This document shows, in pieces, positions 6,351 through 8,455 of a stretch of 8,455 nt of DNA (the stretch's first letter is position 1; every line of letters begins with the position of its first letter). The position numbers and the translations under genes were made by a program. Under the pieces are notes generated by a model. The model was not told the origin of the DNA. It did not search any database and saw only the letters and a list, made by a program, of their open reading frames with translations. Source of the DNA: Proteobacteria bacterium UBA6492 (lineage in GTDB: Bacteria; Pseudomonadota; Gammaproteobacteria; UBA6429; Thiohalophilaceae); NCBI GenBank assembly GCA_002436485.1, contig DJMK01000180.1, positions 23,409 to 31,863 of the forward strand, in the 5' to 3' direction.

Positions 6351-6378
6351 TTGACGAAATGAAACTGAAATTGCTAAT
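6351..6378 (+). promoter_or_regulatory. candidate sigma-70 promoter of hrcA
   Basis: TTGACG at 6351-6356 (five of six) is followed after 16 bp by GCTAAT at 6373-6378 (four of six). The predicted start near 6385 abuts the CIRCE, the usual geometry for HrcA repression. A second -10 candidate, GATAAT at 6418-6423 (five of six), would start near 6430 but lacks a -35 box; CIRCE would then cover its -35 region. Confidence 0.4.
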
Positions 6379-6385
6379 TTTCTGC

Positions 6386-6412
6386 TTAGCACTCAAATCC
6401 CTCGAGTGCTAA
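6386..6412. promoter_or_regulatory. CIRCE operator, perfect inverted repeat (HrcA binding site)
   Basis: TTAGCACTC (6386-6394), a 9-base spacer (6395-6403) and GAGTGCTAA (6404-6412) match the CIRCE consensus TTAGCACTC-N9-GAGTGCTAA at every position. HrcA binds this element and represses heat-shock genes at normal temperature. It lies 35 bases before hrcA, so HrcA very likely represses its own operon. It also lies in the divergent nadK leader region and could act in both directions. Confidence 0.98.
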
Positions 6413-6421
6413 TCTTTGATA

Positions 6422-6430
6422 ATTGTATCA
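6422..6430 (-). promoter_or_regulatory. candidate extended -10 promoter of nadK-recN
   Basis: The minus strand reads TGATACAAT at 6430-6422: a TG extension plus TACAAT (five of six). The expected +1 is an A at 6415, only three bases before the CIRCE. The nadK leader would be about 120 nt and would carry the whole CIRCE. There is no good -35 box (CATACA at 17 bp), which is usual for extended -10 promoters. Confidence 0.42.
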
Positions 6431-6447
6431 GTTAGAAAAAACTCTGT

Positions 6448-7503
6448 ATGCCAAAAAAGTCCGCTGACAAGCAGTCCACATCACGTAACGAACGCGCTCT
6501 GGCGCTAATGAAAGTGCTGGTGGAGCGCTATATTCGTGATGGACAACCGGTCGGTTCACAGACCCTGGCCAAGGACTCCGGCCTGTCACTGTCACCGGCT
6601 ACCATCCGCAACATCATGGCAGACCTCGAAGACATGGGGTTGCTGGAATCACCCCATACCTCGGCAGGACGTATTCCCACCGCCAAGGGTTACCGCATGT
6701 TTGTCGATAGCCTGTTGACGGTCAAACCACTCAATTCCAGGGAAGTGGAGGGCATCAAGCAACAACTCTACAACAGTACGGATACTAACCTGCTGATAAG
6801 CCAGGCATCCGATATGCTGTCCAGCATAACCCACCTGGCAGGCCTGGTGACCATTCCCCGGCGTGAACGGGTTCTGTTGCAACATATTGAATTTCTACCG
6901 CTATCCTCGCGCCGTGTACTGGTCATCATGGTAGTGAATAACCAGGAAGTACAGAACCGTGTCATCCATGTAGACCGGGACCTTTCCCAGTCACAGTTAC
7001 AGCAGGCCGCCAATTTCATCAACGCCGAGTATGCCGGGCTGGAACTCAACACAGTACGTGATCGCATTTTCGCCAGCATGCATGATGCCCGTGATGCCAT
7101 GCACAAGCTGATGCAAGAGGCCATGACCATCGCCGACCAGGTGCTGGATATTCAGCAGGACGAGGACTATGTGCTGGCAGGCCAGACCAACCTGATGAAC
7201 TACGCCGAGATGTGCGACATTGATAAGCTGCGTCAGCTGTTTGAAGCCTTTAATGCCAAGCGCGATATTCTGCATATCCTGGACCAGTCCATCCATGCCG
7301 AAGGCACCCAGATATTCATTGGCGAGGAATCGGGCTACTCGGTGCTGGGGGATTGCTCAGTGGTCACCGCGCCCTACAAGGTGAACGATGAAGTCATCGG
7401 TGTGCTGGGCGTCATCGGACCAACCCGCATGCCTTATGAGCGCGTGATCTCGGTGGTGGATGTCACCGCAAAACTCCTCAGCGCAGCCTTGAGACTGGAA
7501 TAA
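6448..7503 (+). CDS. hrcA: heat-inducible transcription repressor HrcA
   Basis: HrcA is a dimeric repressor that binds CIRCE; it needs GroEL to stay active, so unfolded proteins relieve repression. The 351-residue product has the N-terminal winged helix: ALMKVLVERYIRDGQPVGSQTLAK (19-42), LSPATIRNIMADLEDMGLLESPHTSAGRIPTAKGYRMFVDSL (48-89, the family signature), then the dimerisation/GAF-like part ending in YKVNDEVIGVLGVIGPTRMPYERVISVVD (about 308-336). Length is normal for the family (about 340-350). The ATG at 6448 has no clear Shine-Dalgarno site; the N-terminal family match supports it. It heads the hrcA-grpE-dnaK run, 63 nt before grpE. The perfect CIRCE upstream implies autoregulation. 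Many gammaproteobacteria, including E. coli, have lost this gene. Confidence 0.98.
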   Translation: MPKKSADKQSTSRNERALALMKVLVERYIRDGQPVGSQTLAKDSGLSLSPATIRNIMADLEDMGLLESPHTSAGRIPTAKGYRMFVDSLLTVKPLNSREVEGIKQQLYNSTDTNLLISQASDMLSSITHLAGLVTIPRRERVLLQHIEFLPLSSRRVLVIMVVNNQEVQNRVIHVDRDLSQSQLQQAANFINAEYAGLELNTVRDRIFASMHDARDAMHKLMQEAMTIADQVLDIQQDEDYVLAGQTNLMNYAEMCDIDKLRQLFEAFNAKRDILHILDQSIHAEGTQIFIGEESGYSVLGDCSVVTAPYKVNDEVIGVLGVIGPTRMPYERVISVVDVTAKLLSAALRLE

Positions 7504-7515
7504 ACGCCCTTATAT
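7488..7515 (+). promoter_or_regulatory. candidate sigma-32 heat-shock promoter of grpE
   Basis: CTTGAGA at 7488-7494 (six of seven to CTTGAAA) is followed after 13 bp by CCTTATAT at 7508-7515, matching CCCCATNT at the first two C's and the AT..T end when aligned with one shift of the C run. The spacing equals that of the E. coli dnaK P1 promoter. It overlaps the last codons and stop of hrcA, and would start about 45 nt before grpE. Confidence 0.45.
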
Positions 7516-7566
7516 CGAAGGGGATTCCGTTCAGTTACCTGATTTGATCAAATTGGAGAGTGTTTT

Positions 7567-8166
7567 ATGAGTAAAAAGGACGCCAACAACGATTCCGTGG
7601 CGCCAGCAAAACAGGCCGAGGGCAACGAGGACACTGTTGAAATGGAGATCAGCAAGGAAGACGTCGCTGAACTGGAACAGCGTCTCGGTGAAGCCGAGAC
7701 CAAGGCACAGGAAAACTGGGACAAGGCAGTACGCGCCCAGGCTGAGCTGGAAAACGTACGCCGCCGTGCCGAACGCGACCTGGAAAATGCACATAAATTT
7801 GCACTGGAAAAATTCTTCCTTGAACTGTTACCGGTCAAGGACAGCCTCGAGATGGGGCTTGAGGCCGCCAAGGGCGAAAACGCGGACCTGGCCAAGCTGA
7901 TCGAGGGCACCGACTTGACCCACAAGATGCTGGAAGACCTGATGATCAAGTTTGGGGTTTGTGGCGTCCATCCCCTGGATGAGCCGTTCAACCCTGAACT
8001 GCACCAGGCCATGACGTTGCTGGAAAGCCCCGACAAGGCGCCCAATACCGTGGTTGCCGTGATGCAAAAGGGCTACACCCTGAATGACCGCCTGATTCGC
8101 CCGGCGATGGTGGTGGTCTCCAAGCAGGCAGAAAATTCTGCCAGTGACGGCAGCGAAAAGGCTTGA
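7567..8166 (+). CDS. grpE: nucleotide exchange factor GrpE
   Basis: GrpE releases ADP from DnaK and so drives its substrate cycle; it also acts as a temperature sensor in the chaperone system. The 199-residue product matches E. coli (197). It has a disordered, acidic N-terminus (1-30) and a long coiled-coil helix (about 31-100) with ENWDKAVRAQAELENVRRRAERD (49-71). The C-terminal beta domain that contacts DnaK has the family signature: FNPELHQAMT (141-150) and VVAVMQKGYTLNDRLIRPAMVVVSK (162-186). C132 in the GVCGVHPL segment is a less common residue there. GGAG at 7555-7558 is eight bases before the ATG. dnaK follows after 83 nt, with its own promoter candidate. Confidence 0.98.
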   Translation: MSKKDANNDSVAPAKQAEGNEDTVEMEISKEDVAELEQRLGEAETKAQENWDKAVRAQAELENVRRRAERDLENAHKFALEKFFLELLPVKDSLEMGLEAAKGENADLAKLIEGTDLTHKMLEDLMIKFGVCGVHPLDEPFNPELHQAMTLLESPDKAPNTVVAVMQKGYTLNDRLIRPAMVVVSKQAENSASDGSEKA

Positions 8167-8190
8167 AGTCCGCAGGGGCAGCCCCCAAAT
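8162..8190 (+). promoter_or_regulatory. candidate sigma-32 heat-shock promoter of dnaK
   Basis: CTTGAAG at 8162-8168 (six of seven to CTTGAAA) is followed after 14 bp by CCCCAAAT at 8183-8190, which matches CCCCATNT at all but one defined base. The -35 box overlaps the grpE stop codon. Transcription would start near 8197, about 50 nt before dnaK. This is the better of the two sigma-32 matches in the window. Bases 8175-8185 could also fold as GGGG-CAG-CCCC, but no T tract follows. Confidence 0.6.
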
Positions 8191-8249
8191 AAGTAGACAG
8201 ATAAATTGCAGGCTTATTATTAAGCAAAATATTTTGGAGAATCAGAGCA

Positions 8250-8455
8250 ATGGGAAAGATTATTGGAATTGACCTTGGTACGACCAACTCATGTGTCGCC
8301 GTAATGGAAGGCGGCAAGGCCAAGGTTATCGAGAATTCAGAGGGTGATCGCACCACGCCATCCATCGTTGCCTTTAGCAAGGATGAAGAGGTACTGGTTG
8401 GCCAGTCAGCCAAGCGCCAGGCGGTTACTAATCCAAGCAATACGCTGTTTGCCGT
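8250..8455 (+). CDS. dnaK: chaperone DnaK (Hsp70), N-terminal 68 codons, cut by the window edge
   Basis: DnaK is the Hsp70 chaperone that binds exposed hydrophobic segments in an ATP-driven cycle with DnaJ and GrpE. The visible part begins MGKIIGIDLGTTNSCVAVMEGG, holding the phosphate-1 motif IDLGTTNS (7-14) of the ATPase domain. It continues with ENSEGDRTTPSIVAF (28-42), LVGQSAKRQAV (49-59) and TNPSNTLFA (60-68), almost identical to E. coli DnaK. The reading frame is intact to the last base. GGAGA at 8236-8240 serves as ribosome site nine bases before the ATG. The leader between 8206 and 8235 contains short AT-rich inverted repeats (GCTTA-TTAT-TAAGC at 8212-8225, AAAATATTTT at 8226-8235) just before the ribosome site. 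Confidence 0.98.
   Translation, partial: MGKIIGIDLGTTNSCVAVMEGGKAKVIENSEGDRTTPSIVAFSKDEEVLVGQSAKRQAVTNPSNTLFA

Noticed and set aside
6295..6396. N-terminal extension of nadK of 34 residues
   Set aside because: The frame is open, but the extension crosses the CIRCE and does not resemble NadK. The ATG at 6294 gives exactly the expected 292 residues and has a GGAA upstream.
1..8455. Mobile elements, CRISPR arrays, phage genes or a novel defence system
   Set aside because: No repeats, transposase, integrase or accessory genes were seen; every long coding region belongs to a known family.

Overview
The window is a stretch of conserved gammaproteobacterial housekeeping chromosome. The gene order smpB / ratA-rnfH / bamE / fur / recN / nadK / hrcA-grpE-dnaK and the protein sequences (RatA, RnfH, BamE, Fur, and a 292-residue NadK matching the E. 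coli length) all point to that class. The organism is not an enteric, because it keeps an HrcA repressor with a perfect CIRCE operator, which E. coli lacks. Base composition looks moderate and even. I see no insertion sequence, phage gene, tRNA, CRISPR array or other sign of transfer. The exact genus cannot be told from this sequence.

Layout. Bases 1-21 (minus) are the first 21 nt of tmRNA (ssrA), cut by the window edge. smpB (minus) lies just upstream of it, so the two trans-translation partners sit together. Divergent from smpB is a plus-strand run of a sodium:neurotransmitter-symporter-family transporter, ratA and rnfH, with a 19-nt gap and then an overlap. rnfH converges on bamE (minus) with no base between the two stop codons. 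bamE and fur diverge from a 76-nt spacer that holds a symmetrical -10 element. fur converges on recN; nadK-recN form a minus-strand pair 9 nt apart. nadK diverges from hrcA, and hrcA-grpE-dnaK run to the right edge, where dnaK is cut after 68 codons.

How the genes work together. The right third is a heat-shock locus: HrcA (repressor), GrpE (nucleotide exchange factor) and DnaK (chaperone). Control appears layered. A perfect CIRCE lies between hrcA and nadK. Two good matches to the sigma-32 promoter consensus overlap the stop codons of hrcA and grpE, so each downstream chaperone gene may have its own heat-shock promoter. Because CIRCE is symmetrical and sits at the predicted start of the nadK transcript, HrcA may also affect nadK-recN. 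The left third concerns ribosome rescue and ribosome-associated functions (tmRNA, SmpB, RatA); the middle concerns outer-membrane assembly (BamE) and metal-dependent regulation (Fur).

No clearly new gene system is visible. The points worth a second look are regulatory: CIRCE plus sigma-32 control, possible HrcA control of nadK-recN, a predicted leaderless smpB message, and the symmetrical bamE/fur promoter.
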